NCBI GenBank assembly: GCA_033961575.1
Contig: CM066735.1
Location: forward strand, 91,395,449 to 91,459,448
From: Aselliscus stoliczkanus
Lineage: Eukaryota; Chordata; Mammalia; Chiroptera; Hipposideridae
Length of the DNA stretch: 64,000 nt
Direction of reading: 5' to 3'
Part shown: piece after piece, positions 10,928 to 22,533 of the stretch
Layout of the letters: every line of letters begins with the position of its first letter
Numbering within the stretch: the first letter of the stretch is position 1
Made by a program: the position numbers and the translations under genes
Notes under the pieces: generated by a model
Told to the model about the DNA's origin: nothing
What the model saw: only the letters and a program-made list of their open reading frames with translations
Databases searched by the model: none

Positions 10928-11621
10928 TGGCTGGCCGAGTGACTCAGTTGATTAAGAGCACGAGCTCTGGGCCGGCCAAGTGGCGCGGTGGTTAAGTGCT
11001 GGCTTGGGAAGCCAGCGGCCCCGGTTCGGGTCCCACATATGAGGGCCAGTGACACTGCCCTCAAAAAAACAAACAAACAAAAAACCCAAACAAAGAGCGC
11101 GAGCTCTGAGCAACATCTCTGGTTGGATTCCTACATGGGCCAGTGAGCTGTGCCTGAACTGAGCTGCCACTGAGCTGCCAACAGGTGGCAGGATGGCTCA
11201 GCTAGTGAGAGCATGTGCTCTTAACAACAAGGTTGCCGGTTCGACTCCATGAGATGATGGGTGCCCATCTGCAACTAAGACTGAACACAGCACCTTGAAC
11301 TGAGCTGCCCTGAGCTGCCCATGGGCAGCCGGATTGCTCAGTGGTTAGAGTGTGTGCTCTTAGCAACAAGGTTTCTGATTAGACTCCCACATGGGATGGT
11401 GGGCTACGCCCACCTGCAACTAGGATTGAACATATCACCTTGAGCTGAGCTGTCACGAGCTGCCACCGGGCAGCCAGATGGCGACCGGACTTGGTACTCA
11501 GCTAGCTGCACCCTCCACAACTAAGATTGACAACTTGGCTGTTCCCCTTCCCCAACTCCCCAACAGTGTTCCCCGTCCCCAAATCCCCAATAAAACCTTT
11601 AAAGTGAATAAATAAATAAAA
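10928..11621 (+). mobile_element. Trimeric tRNA-derived SINE, split by a nested short SINE
   Basis: Three tRNA-like units occur in order, each with a GGTTNGATT- or GGTTCGACT-like box B region: about 10928-11160 (interrupted), 11190-11290 and 11325-11425. A tail follows with CCCCAATAAAACCTTTAAA. The units share ...GAGCTGCC... linkers and CAACTAAGA/CAACTAGGA words. Flanking duplication aaaagacaggcat. It is more diverged than the short and composite SINEs and is probably an older parental family. Confidence 0.8.
10969..11092 (+). mobile_element. Short SINE nested in the trimeric SINE
   Basis: Complete short SINE with intact boxes A and B. It interrupts the first unit of the older SINE and is flanked by aagagcacgagctct (before) and aagagcgcgagctct (after). 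Confidence 0.9.
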
Positions 11622-12221
11622 GACAGGCATATCTTGCTCACACTCTCTCTTTCTGGCTCATCTCACCTGCTCACTCTGCAAGCTGCAATGCTGTGAGCTA
11701 CCCTACTAGATCCTACCAACAAGCACTTGAAAGTAGATCTTCCCCTAGTCTAGTCTTGATGTAACTTCAGCCACACCCAATACCCAATACCTTGATTGTA
11801 GCCTGTGAAAGACTCTGAAGCAGTGAACTCAGCTAAATCACATGCAAATTTCTGACCCACAAAACTGTAAGATAATGCATGTTGCTTTAAGCCATTAAGT
11901 TTTAGGGTAATCTGTTACTCAGCAGTAGATGACTGACACAAGGGGCAATCAGCAGATCAAGCACATTGAAAGTTTAGATGTCTTCCAGAATACCCTGAAG
12001 TCACAGGGACCTAACAAACAGGTAGATAAATACAGAAACACCACCTAGGCAGGATCAATACATGGGAAAAAGATTTTCTTTGACTCCAAGGTGAGTAATG
12101 AGACTGAAAACAGTGGGATTGAATGAAAGTTGGTATAAATGAAGCAGCAGTTTCTACCCAGCACTTTATAGTGAAGCTGTATAGTCAATGGGGCTCCCCA
12201 GAGGTGCCCAACACATGCTCG

Positions 12222-12247
12222 CATGCACACACACACACACACACACA
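12222..12247 (+). repeat. (CA)n microsatellite
   Basis: Short CA dinucleotide run, about 10 units. Confidence 0.9.
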
Positions 12248-12310
12248 ATGTCTAATCAGCTATTTAATAAATACTTCACTCTAATATAAACAGCAATGGA
12301 ACACTAGACT

Positions 12311-12419
12311 TTTTTTTTTTTTTTTGAGGGTAGTGTCACTGGCCCTCATAAGTGGAACCCGAACCGGGGCCGCTGGCTTCCCAAGCCAGCGCTTAACCAC
12401 CGCGCCACTCGGCCGGCCC
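12311..12419 (-). mobile_element. Short SINE
   Basis: Complete minus-strand copy after a 15-T run. Flanked by the duplication ggaacactagactttt (about 12298-12313 and 12420-12435). Confidence 0.9.
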
Positions 12420-12913
12420 TGGAACACTAGACTTTTAAGGGAAGATTCTATCACGATGGAAAGAAAAGAGGAACTAAGAAACAATACAAAGAGCAAGCAA
12501 AACACTCTTTATTATTGGAGAGAGAAGAGACAATAGAGCATCCACGAAAACAGAATGCTACAAAAAAGGAACACAGAACAAGTCAAGCGTTCTTGAAAAT
12601 TAGAGACAATCAATAAAAAATGTATTAGAAAAGTTAGAAGTCAAGAAAATCACCATTTGGGCAAAACAAAAAAGACATTAGAAGTGATTTTTTAAAACTT
12701 AAATGTTAATCCAGGACATGTAGTAGTTGCAGAAATAAAATGATCCAAAAATAATAATTCAAGAGAATTTTCTTGGAATTAAATGAAAGCATTTCCAGAT
12801 AGAATACTCACAGGCTTTCTGCACAGCTAATGAAAAAAAAAATTATCTTCAAGCCATGTCTTGGTGAAATTTCAAAACATCAAGGATAAAGAGAGGATCA
12901 TAAAAAACATCCA

Positions 12914-13027
12914 GGGGCCGGCCGAGTGGCACGGTGGTTGAGAGCTGGCTTGGGATGCCAGCGGCCCTGGTTCGGATCCCACATACGAAGGCTAGTGACA
13001 CTGCCCTGTAAAAAAAAAAAAAAAAAA
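12914..13027 (+). mobile_element. Short SINE
   Basis: Head GGGGCCGGCCGAGTGG and a GGATGCCAGCGG anticodon-arm variant, ending CCCTGTAAAA. Flanked by aacatccag / aaaatccag. Confidence 0.88.
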
Positions 13028-13313
13028 TCCAGAAAGAAAGATCAGATCACATACAAAACAATAGAAATCAGAATAGCATCAGGCCTCTAAACAGCAGCAC
13101 TGAACATCTGAGGAATGCCTTCAAAATTCTGAGATAAAAATACTTTACCTTAAATCTCAAAATGCTGCCAAACCATCAGTCAAGTGAAAGAGTAGGATAA
13201 AGATGTTTTCAGACAGGTAAGTTTTCAAAAAACTCCCTCTGTGGACACCTTTTCTTAGAAAGCTACTATGGTGATTTAACAGAGGTTAGAAGAACAGAGG
13301 GGAGAGAAATGTG

Positions 13314-13416
13314 TGGTGTGTGAGTGTGTGTGTGTCTGTGTGTGTCTGTGAGTGTGTGTGTGTCTGTGAGTGTGTGTGTGTGTGTGTGTCTGTGAGTGTG
13401 TGTGTGTGTGTGTGTA
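13314..13416 (+). repeat. (TG)n/(TGTGTCTG)n compound microsatellite
   Basis: TG repeats interrupted at regular steps by TCTGTGAG, forming a higher-order pattern of about 20 bp. Confidence 0.93.
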
Positions 13417-13664
13417 CAAGCATGTGGATGTGCCAATATAACCACACATGTGAAAGGTGGGATAGTAAGGGATGTGTGTGATAGGGAAGTGTTGTTTAAA
13501 TTCTTATCTTCTATAATAGAAAGTCAATAAATAATGCCAAAAATTTATAAATAAAAGAAATAGCATTTTAAGGATATCATTTAGAAACAAGAAGGAAATA
13601 CTGAAAGAGTTAAAGCTGGGGACTGAAGGATGGGGAAGGATGGGGCAGGACATCACTGTTACTC

Positions 13665-13802
13665 ACCATAAGCCTTTAGTACTATTGGATTTCTTAAATT
13701 ATGTGAATTTACCATAAGCCTTTAGTACTATTGGATTTCTTAAACTATGTGAATTTACCATAAGCCTTTAGTACTATTGGATTTCTTAAACTATGTGAAT
13801 TT
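13665..13802 (+). repeat. 46-bp tandem repeat, three copies
   Basis: Units begin accataagcctttagtact at 13665, 13711 and 13757, an exact 46-bp period. Copies differ by about one base (taaatt versus taaact). The near identity implies recent duplication. Confidence 0.95.
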
Positions 13803-14796
13803 ATTAGTTTGATGAAAATAAAAATTACTTTTAAACCAAAAAGTGTCCAACTTCCCTTAAACACTACAATCTTCCAAGATAGTAAGTAGAGAATATGTAC
13901 AGCTGAATTATAGCTGTTATTAGGTGTTTGAGTTGCTTTTTCATTGGTCTCATTTCTGGTCAGGACCAGCCTCTTTCTCTCTTCCAAATGAAAAGAAAAT
14001 GAGTCCTTTGATCCTATAATGCCATTTCTTGGGATCTAGCCTAACAAAGTAATCATAAACACAAAAAAATCTTTATGCAAAACAATATGTAATGCTGTTT
14101 ACATATTACTACAAAACTGGCAAATCCTTAACTGCCAATCCAAAGCAAACATGACTAAATTACCCTCAGCCTTTAAAAGGCATATTTATGAAGATGAGGT
14201 AAAATGTAAAAATGTTAATAATCTAATGTTAAGTGAAAAAAATCAGTATGAAAAATTATTGTAACTATTTTTTAAAATCCTATGCATTAAAAAAAGGAAT
14301 ACACCAAAGGTTTACAATGGTTTTGTTTTGATGGTGATATTATGGATGATTTTTTTTCTTTTTACTTTGTGTATCTTCAGAAACACTTTAAAATTTTTAT
14401 ATTAGTAGTATACTAAAAATACCTGAAAATATGAATTAAAATTCATTTTTATGTTAAAAATGTTTTTGAGGCTTACCATTTTGATTCTGCCAATTTGGCC
14501 TTAATATTTTCATCCACTGAAATTTTTTAATGGCAGCCATTTCAAACCCATAGATAATTGATTCTGTGACAAATTTATGAATACAAACATTCTAATCATA
14601 ATTGTTCTAGCATTGATAAATTTTCGGCAAAAAAGTATTAACTAGAGAAATCCATTAGGCCTATTTCACTTGCATAATGTATTGCTAACTAAATCAATAA
14701 ATGATCAATTTTGTATATGGTGAAGTTGAACTATTTCAAATAGTTCCTATTTTCATTTCGGTTTCCTAGAATTATGTTCATAAAAAAAAAAAACAA

Positions 14797-14969
14797 GGGC
14801 CGGCCGAGTGGCTCAGTTGTTTAAGAGCTCGCTCAAGAGTGCGAGCTGAGCTCTGAGCAACAGCTGTTCGAGGCCAGCCTGAGCTGAGTTGCCGTTGAGC
14901 TGCCAACAGGTGGCAGGATGGCTCAGCTAAAAAAAATAAAAAAATAAAAAAAATAAAAAATAAAAAAAA
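14797..14969 (+). mobile_element. CGAGCT-type SINE
   Basis: GGGCCGGCCGAGTGGCTCAG, then GCTCGCTCAAGAGTGCGAGC, ending GGCAGGATGGCTCAGC and an A-rich AAAAAATA tail. Confidence 0.87.
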
Positions 14970-15714
14970 CAAACTTCTCCCTCAAAATCTAATAAAAAAG
15001 AGTTGAATCATTGAACAATTTTATTTTTTAATTTTTAAAAATATTTTGGCCAATCGGGACTTCAACCATTAAGCTTTCTTTCAAGGTCTTACTTCTTCCA
15101 AGTCCATCTGCCTTATCAAATTTTGCAGATTTTCATTTTGCTGCGATTTGTTCTATTACTTTTTAGTCTGCAACAAATTTTAGCATGTTTAGTTTTGAAC
15201 CATTGTCAGTTTTACTTTTACTGTACTATTACTATAAATTTGATTTTAAAAAAAAAGCCTGTCAGTGTCTACATTTTTGTCTAATTCATGAAAAAAAAAA
15301 ATGTGATTAAACTCCCCCTCAGATATTTTAGGATTGGTACAAAGTTTATGACTGGGCTACTCCATTGGTTTTTTCCACTTTGTGCCAAGTATCCAAGCTG
15401 CTGATGAAGCAAAGAGGTAAATGCCAGCTTAAATTGTCCTACTTCATAAAAGTAAAATAACTAGAGGTGACAAGTTTATATATGTCATTTAGCATTTTTA
15501 GATACTTCATATATACCAGGTACCATTTTAGCTCTTGGGATGAAAAGGTGCCCATCTATACCCTCAAGGGTTTCTAATGAGGGAGGAAAGACAATTACAC
15601 AGCCTCATAATATGCTTGTTAATGGCTAACTTGGATACATTTAATACAAATTAGATACATTTACTACAAATACAGTAGGTGTTTTTTATTTTGCCAGTAA
15701 GCAGATAATTACAA

Positions 15715-16400
15715 TGCCCCATCACCTCTAACCACTTCCTTGGTTCACCTTGTGACTCTCTCCATCCTGACATCCAGCCTTCTAACTGGTTTCTCTGCCT
15801 CGAAACTTGCCACCCAATAATCCATTCTGAGTGATCTTTTTTAAATCTAAATCAAGTTATGTTAACTCCCTGCTTGAAAAAGTTCCAATAGCTCTTTATT
15901 TCACATAGAATAAAATCCAAAGTCTTTCCCATAGCTTAGAGGTCCTATATGATGTGGCCCCTGCCTTTGTTGCCAACCGCATCTCCTTCCCCTCTCCCTG
16001 ACTGTCCTTCCACTCCGGGTTCACTGGTCTATCCTTTCCTCCAACCTCGCAAGCTCAGTCCCAGCTCAGGGCCTTTATATTTCCTGTTCCTTCAGCCTGG
16101 AATGCTTTTCCTTCAGATCATCACATGGCCTCCTTCTTATCCTCCACGTTTTATCTCTATTTCCTTCTAGAGACTTCCTGATTGCTATTTAATGTCGATC
16201 CATTCTTGCTCCACAATCCTTGTCACTATCTGAAATTATTTTATTCACTTACCTGTTTATTGTCTCCTCTAGTAAAATATGGGAAACATCGGGGCAGGGA
16301 CCCTATCCACCTTGTTTACTAGTATATTCCATTCCCCTGGCACATAGTTATTCCTCAGTAAATATTTGTGGAATGGATGAATAAATGAATGATGTGCAAA
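15715..16400 (+). mobile_element. LINE L2 3' end
   Basis: Contains the typical L2 order: ataaaatccaaagtctttcc, gcccctgcctttg, cttcagcctggaatgc, a gagacttcctgat line, aacatcggggcagggacc, then cccctggcacatagttatt, cagtaaatatttgtggaatg and the GAATGAATG-type end. Old and noncoding. Confidence 0.85.
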
Positions 16401-16659
16401 AAGAGAAGCACTAGAAGAATGTAACAAATGACATAGAAGAATCAGAGGTGACTGAATGATAAGTAGAAATTCTGATGCGGAGTGGAGGGTGGGGGCAGGC
16501 AGTTGAAAAGGGGGCCAAGTAGGAGATTAGAGATGAAAAGAAGATACAAGAGATCCTAAAATAGAGTCTGTGCGTAGTTGCCTAAATGAAAAAGAAGGAA
16601 CAGGTTTACTGAGCAAGGAGGAGATCAATATGGTTGAAACCTACGTTGTTTCATTACTG

Positions 16660-17172
16660 CCTGACAGCCAAAGACACTGTGATAAGCAGGATAATGCCCC
16701 CCAAAGATGCCCACATTCTATGACGTGATTACCCAGAACCTGTGATAACCTTATGTTACATGACAAGGGGGAACTAAGGTTGCAGATGGAACTAAGGTTG
16801 TGAATCACTTGACCTTCAGATAGATTATCTGGATTTATCCATGTGGGCAAGTGTAATCACAAGAGTCCCTTAAATGTGGAAGAGGGGGTGAAAACGTCAG
16901 TGTCAGCAGGCTGAGAAAGACTATACCAGCCAATGCTGGCTTTGAAGATGAAAGGGGACCACAAGACAAGGAATGTGGGAAACTTCTAAAACTGGAAAAT
17001 ACCAAAAAAAAGATTTTCCCCTAGATCCTCCAGAAAGTCACGCAGCACTGGGATTTTAACCCAGTCAGACCCATTTTGGACTTCTGACCTCCAGAACTGT
17101 AAGATAATAAGTTTGTGTTGTGTTATGACGCTAAATTTGCGGTAAGTTGTTACAGAAACAATAGAGAATAAA
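16660..17172 (+). mobile_element. MLT1-type MaLR solo LTR
   Basis: Contains ccccccaaagatgcccaca, gatggaactaaggttgtgaa, a gtgtaatcacaagagtccc line, and the 3' end ctccagaactgtaagataat followed by ggtaagttgttacag. No internal region follows, so it is a solo LTR. Confidence 0.82.
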
Positions 17173-18913
17173 GACACCAAAACCAAATAAAATGAGGAAA
17201 GAAAAGGCAAGGCTCACAACTAGTTTGAGTTTATGGACTGGGGGATGGAAAAGGCTTTGTAAGCAGTAGAGAAGTTGACTTCCAGTCTTGGAATGCTGAC
17301 TTCACACAGTTCATCTTTGCTTGCATAACATGTGAGAACTACCTGAAGAACTGAGACATCTTTAAGATCACCTTCAGGATATCAAGGAAAAGACTGGGTG
17401 AATCAGACGGGAGTGGGGCTGGCAATCACCACTGTTTTGCTTTTTTTTTTTTTAAGATTTAGAAATCATGTATTACGTGGATCCCTTAAGCCATCTTTTA
17501 TAGATTTCTATTAGATAATAAGTCTAGTGACAGTCTCTAGATATATTTTTTTTTTTAACAAGAGAACAAAAATGGAAGCTTTCATTTAAAGGAGAGGGGG
17601 AAAAAATCTCTGAAGAATGTTTTATTTTCTCAGGAAGATGAGCGAGCTGTGACTAATCATCACTGTGGTTAGCATTAATTCTTGCAGAGTTGGTGCTTCT
17701 AGGTCAACCGGATCCCTTTCTTTTGCTTTATAAATTGAACTGAAATAGTTCCTGCTGACCAGAGAGTGCTGGCTGCCTGCCCAGAAGTGCCGCCCCTGCA
17801 GGCATGGTATAATGAGGCAATCCACAGGGCTGATCTCAGCATAAAGAAAAGTTCAAACTAGGACTTAAATTTTTAACACATTTGCTGCATGAAAGCAAAA
17901 TAGCCAGAGGAACTGTAACAGGATGACATCATTCCAATAACTGAATAGCCGTTTAATCATTCAAAGAACCGATATCCCAAGCGACATGTCATTATGACAG
18001 CATAGCCCACAGCTGTCTCAGATGCATGCTTCCTTCTTAGGTTATACTCATGACAAAACAGAAGGATACAATTACATTTGGTGTTTGGTTTTGGTTTGTT
18101 GAGAGTGCTTTGTTGGGGGTGAGGAAAGGTGAGAAGATGTTAAGTTTTTCTTTGTGGAAAAAAAATTTCTACATATAAATGATGGAAGGAAGGAGCAAAC
18201 AATAAACACACACACAAAAATGCTCCCCATTTTGGACTAACATAAAATTCAGGTCATTACTTTGCCATTCTTTGAGCTAAATTTAGAAACTTTTTAAAGT
18301 GCTGTTAATATTTAAATATAATAAATACATTTTAAAAGGCCAAAAATTGCATTCTCATAGAAATATTTACTAGGCTGCTATTATATACCATGTAAACCAT
18401 TTGAAGTATTGCTTAACAGAAAACAAACTTATGTGATGTGAAACTAAAAATATTCTATTTTAGCATTTCTAGTACCTGTGGTTATATATTTTCATGATTG
18501 TGGCATACTAGATTTTCCTTTTTCAAATTAATGATCTGTTGTAGGAAAACTGAAGAAAGAGGTAAAAACAGGAACAAAAACGTCTTAAACTAGATGTTTG
18601 CAGGTGAACAATAATTTTATACATCATCTTTATGTACATTTAAAAAATTCATAAACATGAAAATTTAAAAATGAATTTACCAGCTTGCAAAAATGTTTTA
18701 ATTAATGTTCCTTGCTAAATGACACAATGACTCTAACAACTTATGGGTAAGTTCCCCTTAAACCTAACAAGATCAGAAAACCATCTTTGGAAGCCATTAA
18801 AGACGCACTGTAGTGTAAGCTTCAGTGTAAGCTTCAATCTTTTTTTCATTGTCACCTACCTAGGGAAAAAAATGAAATATCAATGAAGTTCTCCGTAATG
18901 CATGAAATGAAGT

Positions 18914-19076
18914 GCAGGCATACTTTGTTTTATAATGCTTCGATTTATTGCATTTCACAGATGTTTTTCACACATTGAAGGCACCAGGTGGAACACCAGC
19001 AAAAAGATTATGACTTGCTTTATTGCAGTGATCTGGAACCAAACCCAAAATATCTCCAAGGTACACTTGTACTAAG
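18914..19076 (+). mobile_element. Tigger1-derived internally deleted transposon
   Basis: The left end reads caggcatactttgttttat and the right end caaggtacacttgta, imperfect terminal inverted repeats of the Tigger1 type. Only about 160 bp remain, so it is a MITE-like copy without transposase. Confidence 0.75.
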
Positions 19077-19309
19077 GAATACAATTTTTGTCAGATGAGG
19101 GTGAGTTTTGTAGGGCCACAAACCATTGTAATAATATCTGTTTTTTTTCCCCCTTAAGAACCAATTGTCAGCCCCTTGGGGGCAATATTACCTACTCTTT
19201 TGAGAATGCATGGTACAAATAAAGCAAAACAAAACAACAAAATTGCAGAGAGGAGTATGGGAGGGGGTGAAATACAGGAATTAATCCCCCAACCTTATGT
19301 GCTATACAA

Positions 19310-19556
19310 GCTGATGATACATGTGTAGAGTAGGGTTTTCCCAAGAGTGATGCTACTGACATTTGGGGCTGGATAATTCTTTGTTGTGGGTGGCTATCCT
19401 GTTCGTCACAGGACATTTAGCAGCATCTCTGGCTTCTACCTCTAGATGCCAATACCTAACACACCAATTGCAGGTTGCAACAATTAAAATTGTCTCTAGT
19501 CATTGCCAAATGTCCTCTAGGGGGCAAAATTGCACCTATTGAGAACCACTGTCATA
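19310..19556. mobile_element. MER20-like hAT-Charlie fossil
   Basis: Contains gctactgacatttggggctg, ttctttgttgtgggtggc, acatttagcagcatctctgg, attgccaaatgtcctctag and the end attgagaaccactg, the MER20 pattern. Confidence 0.82.
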
Positions 19557-19674
19557 GAATGATTCACAAGAAACTGACAACACTGAGGAGTATTAGAGTT
19601 CTACAGGTGTGGGGTGGGAGAGAGAATTAATCTGTGTATGTAAGATCAAAGGATGAATGCAGACAGCAGAACAA

Positions 19675-20076
19675 TACTGTATTCATTTCCTATGGCTGCT
19701 GTAACACATTCCCACCAACTTAGTGGCTTAACACAATACAAATTTATTATCTGACAGTTCTATAGGTCAGAAGTCCAAAATGGGTCTCACTGGGCTAAAA
19801 TCCAAGTGTCAGCAGGGCTGTGTTCCTTTCTGGAGATTCCAGGGAAAAATATTTTCTTGCCTTTTGCAGGTTCTAGCAACTGCTCCCATTTCTTGGCTTC
19901 TCCTCCCATTCCATCTTCAAAGCCAGCAATGTCAGATCAAGTCCTTTACACACTGCCATCTCATACTCTTCTGCCTCCCTCTCATATATAAAGGACTTTT
20001 GTGGTTATATATTGGACCCAACCAGATAAACTCCCTATCAGCTGGTGACATTCGTGATGTCAGTCTTAACAAGAGG
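19675..20076 (-). mobile_element. MLT1-type LTR, minus strand
   Basis: Starts tattcatttcctatggctgc and ttagtggcttaacacaatac, the reverse complement of the MLT1 3' end. Continues with tgggctaaaatccaagtgtc. It is interrupted at its 5' side by the composite SINE at 20092. Confidence 0.8.
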
Positions 20077-20091
20077 AAGAGCACCATTTTC

Positions 20092-20559
20092 TTTTTTTTT
20101 TTTTTTTTTTAAAGATTTTATTGGGGATTTGGTGGAGGGGAACAGCGTTGGGGAATCGGGGAAGGGGAACAGACAAGTTGCTGTCTTCTTGTTCTTCAGT
20201 TTAGTTGCGGAGGATGTTGCTTCACTGTTGGTATCATCATTGCGCTCTTCCCGGATGAGGCAGATCGGTCGCCGGCCTCTGGATGTCGCTCATTGCGGCT
20301 ATTGGCAGCTCACGCTTGGCTGCCAGCCACTCACGCTGGCTGAGGGCCACTCACTGTAGCCTATGGCAGCCCACTGCAGCAGGGGCTGCAGCCCACACCA
20401 TTACCGGGGCTCGTACAGCCTAGCTCCAGGTGGAGCCGCTGTTAGCTGGAGCTGTTGTTAGCTGTAAAGGGCAGCGTCACTGGCCCCCACGTGGGATCCG
20501 AACCGGGGCCGCCGGCATCCCAAAACCAGCGCTTAACCAATGCGCCACTCGGCCGGCCC
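20092..20559 (-). mobile_element. Composite long SINE
   Basis: Full-length minus-strand copy (T-run, AAAGATTTTATTGGGG ... GCCACTCGGCCGGCCC). Flanked by aagagcaccattttc (20077-20091 and 20561-20575). Belongs to the form lacking the TGGGCCATG block. Confidence 0.92.
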
Positions 20560-21002
20560 AAAGAGCACCATTTTCAAACAATGGTGATGCTGTTGCTCAA
20601 AGCATTTTCAGAATTTCAGAAGTATTTTACAAATCACATAAAAACAATCAATTATATTGTGGCCTTAGACGTATTAATTCCTACTGTTGTAAGATGGATT
20701 ACATTAGGAAAACTTTTCAGTTCACAGCTAACATCTTCCGTGGAGGGTTCTATCTTTGGGGTTGGCACTTATTGGTCACGTCTCTAGGTTTTGTTATTGA
20801 CCTTTCACTTTGGAGATCTGCAATTCTCTCCTCACTGGCTGACTGTAAGAGGGAAGAACTAGAGTAGAAAGAAGACATCGAGGAGAAAATCTGTCAGCAG
20901 TTATTATACCAACATATATCATACAAAAACTAAATAAGAATGAATGAACTCGAGAACCACTGAATTGGGAGGGGGCAGAGCATTAACAAATTTTTTCATT
21001 CT

Positions 21003-21118
21003 GGCTTTTTTTTTTTTTTTTTTGAGGGCAGTGTTACTGGCCCTCACATGTGGGACCCGAACTGGGGCCGCTAGCCTCCCAATCCAGCTCTTAACCACTG
21101 CGCCACTCAGCTGGCCCC
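21003..21118 (-). mobile_element. Short SINE
   Basis: Complete minus-strand copy. Flanked by aaattttttcattct on both sides (21118-21132 on the right). Confidence 0.9.
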
Positions 21119-21642
21119 AAATTTTTTCATTCTAATCAAGAGTACTAATGCTGGAAGTGTTGACAGCAATGGATTCTGACAGACTTTACCCACAGAATCC
21201 AACTAGGGGCCAACAGACAGAATTCTTTAATGTGGATGATCATTTTTGAATTTTCCTTTCTGATAAGTAAAACTTCCTAGTTTAGTTAATCATCAACCTC
21301 TGGAACCTGGATAGTATGTTTACAGTCTCATAGAAAGCAGTTTAGTGATTAAATGATAATTACATTACCCATCAATTACTGTTTCTGAACTAACTAGGAC
21401 TGCCAGATAATGAACCTCCTTTTAAGTGAAATGAGAATCACAAGCAAATGAGTTCAGATGTTCAGAGAATACCAATTAAATGATTTAATCAATTTTGGGA
21501 GTAGGGTGAGTTGCCCTTTACCAGGATAGGAGGGTGAGTTACGAAGTGTGTGTTCCAGCTGCTTTATTACACTTGAATGCTTTGACTATGAGTTTTAAAG
21601 GTACAAGCCAACTATGCTACCTCTGCAGTAGATTTCTTTTCT

Positions 21643-22097
21643 TTTTTTTTTTTTTTTTTTTTTTAAAGATTTTATTGGGAAATTGGCGGAGGGGAACAGC
21701 GTTGGGGAATCGGGGAAGGGGAACAGACAAGTTGCTGTCTTCTTGTTCTTCAGTTTAGTTGCGGAGGATGTTGCTTCACTGTTGGTATCGTCATTGCGCT
21801 CTTCCCGGATGAGGCAGATCGGTCGCTGGCCTCTGGATGTCGCTCATCGCGGCTATTGGCAGCTCACGCTTGGCTGCCAGCTGCTCACGCTGGCTGCGGG
21901 CCACTCACTGCAGCCTATGGCAGCCCACTGCAGCAGGGGCTGCAGCCCACACCATCACCGGGGCTCGCACAGCCCAGCTCCAGGTGGAGCTGTTGTTAGC
22001 TGTAGAGGGCAGTGTCACTGGCCCTCATGTGGGATCCGAACCGGGGCCGCTGGCATCCCAAAACCAGCGCTTAACCAATGCGCCACTCGGCCGGCCC
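21643..22097 (-). mobile_element. Composite long SINE
   Basis: Full-length, very close in sequence to the copies at 20092, 37979 and 40080. Flanked by ctgcagtagatttctt (about 21622 and 22097). Confidence 0.92.
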
Positions 22098-22533
22098 TGC
22101 AGTAGATTTCTTAAAGGAAACTTGATCAATGTTTCCTACAAAGAGCCTCTATTTTATTTTTTCCTTTATAAAAAGAGGTTGAAAACTATATGTATAGTGA
22201 TGATGTTCACTGCAGCATTAGTAACAATAGCTAATACCTATGAATAAACTGAATGTCCAGCCAACATGCCCAAGGGTGAACTGGAGGGGGATGATGAGGC
22301 TGTGGGGAGAGGGTTGCTGGGTAAAAACTGCCGAGATGTAGCATGTGGTTGTATGTCACCTCACTACTGGTTATGTCAGGCTAGCTTGATCCTTCCAGGA
22401 CAAATCCAAGGAATTGTTTTTTTCTCCAAACAATATTTATAAAACTTCGATATTCCAGCACTTTGGCAAAAGATGCAGGCCAAATTGAAGTCAGTGGAAA
22501 ACTAAAAGTCTTTTTATTTTTTATTATTATTAT

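Larger units (their letters stand above)
10750..11942 (+). mobile_element. MLT1-type MaLR LTR split by a SINE cluster
   Basis: The left part (10750-10927) reads cagccttctaagatgtctcccagtgacc, and the right part (11622-11942) ends with acaaaactgtaagataatgc, taagccattaagttt and taatctgttactcagcag, the usual 3' end of MLT1 solo LTRs. The two halves are separated by about 690 bp of SINE DNA flanked by aaaagacaggcat on both sides. No internal retroviral genes are visible. Confidence 0.75.

Noticed and set aside
10969..11045. tRNA-like heads (box A, box B, anticodon-like arm) as true tRNA genes
   Set aside because: No 7-bp acceptor stem closes the fold. The units are in multi-copy SINEs with A-tails and target duplications.
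13314..13416. CRISPR-like regular spacing in the TG tract and in the dispersed SINEs
   Set aside because: A compound microsatellite and dispersed retroelements. No constant repeat with unique spacers, and a mammalian genome.
18914..19076. Possible regulatory inverted repeat near 18.9-19.1 kb
   Set aside because: Explained by Tigger1 terminal repeats.
20045..20359. Repeated frames of about 100 aa with the words [12 protein letters not shown], seen here and at about 9744, 21683, 22546, 24143, 25525, 26262, 35574, 38163, 40101, 49912 and 54493
   Set aside because: They are translations of the composite SINE, on whichever strand is open. The same peptide in every copy reflects repeat identity, not a gene family.
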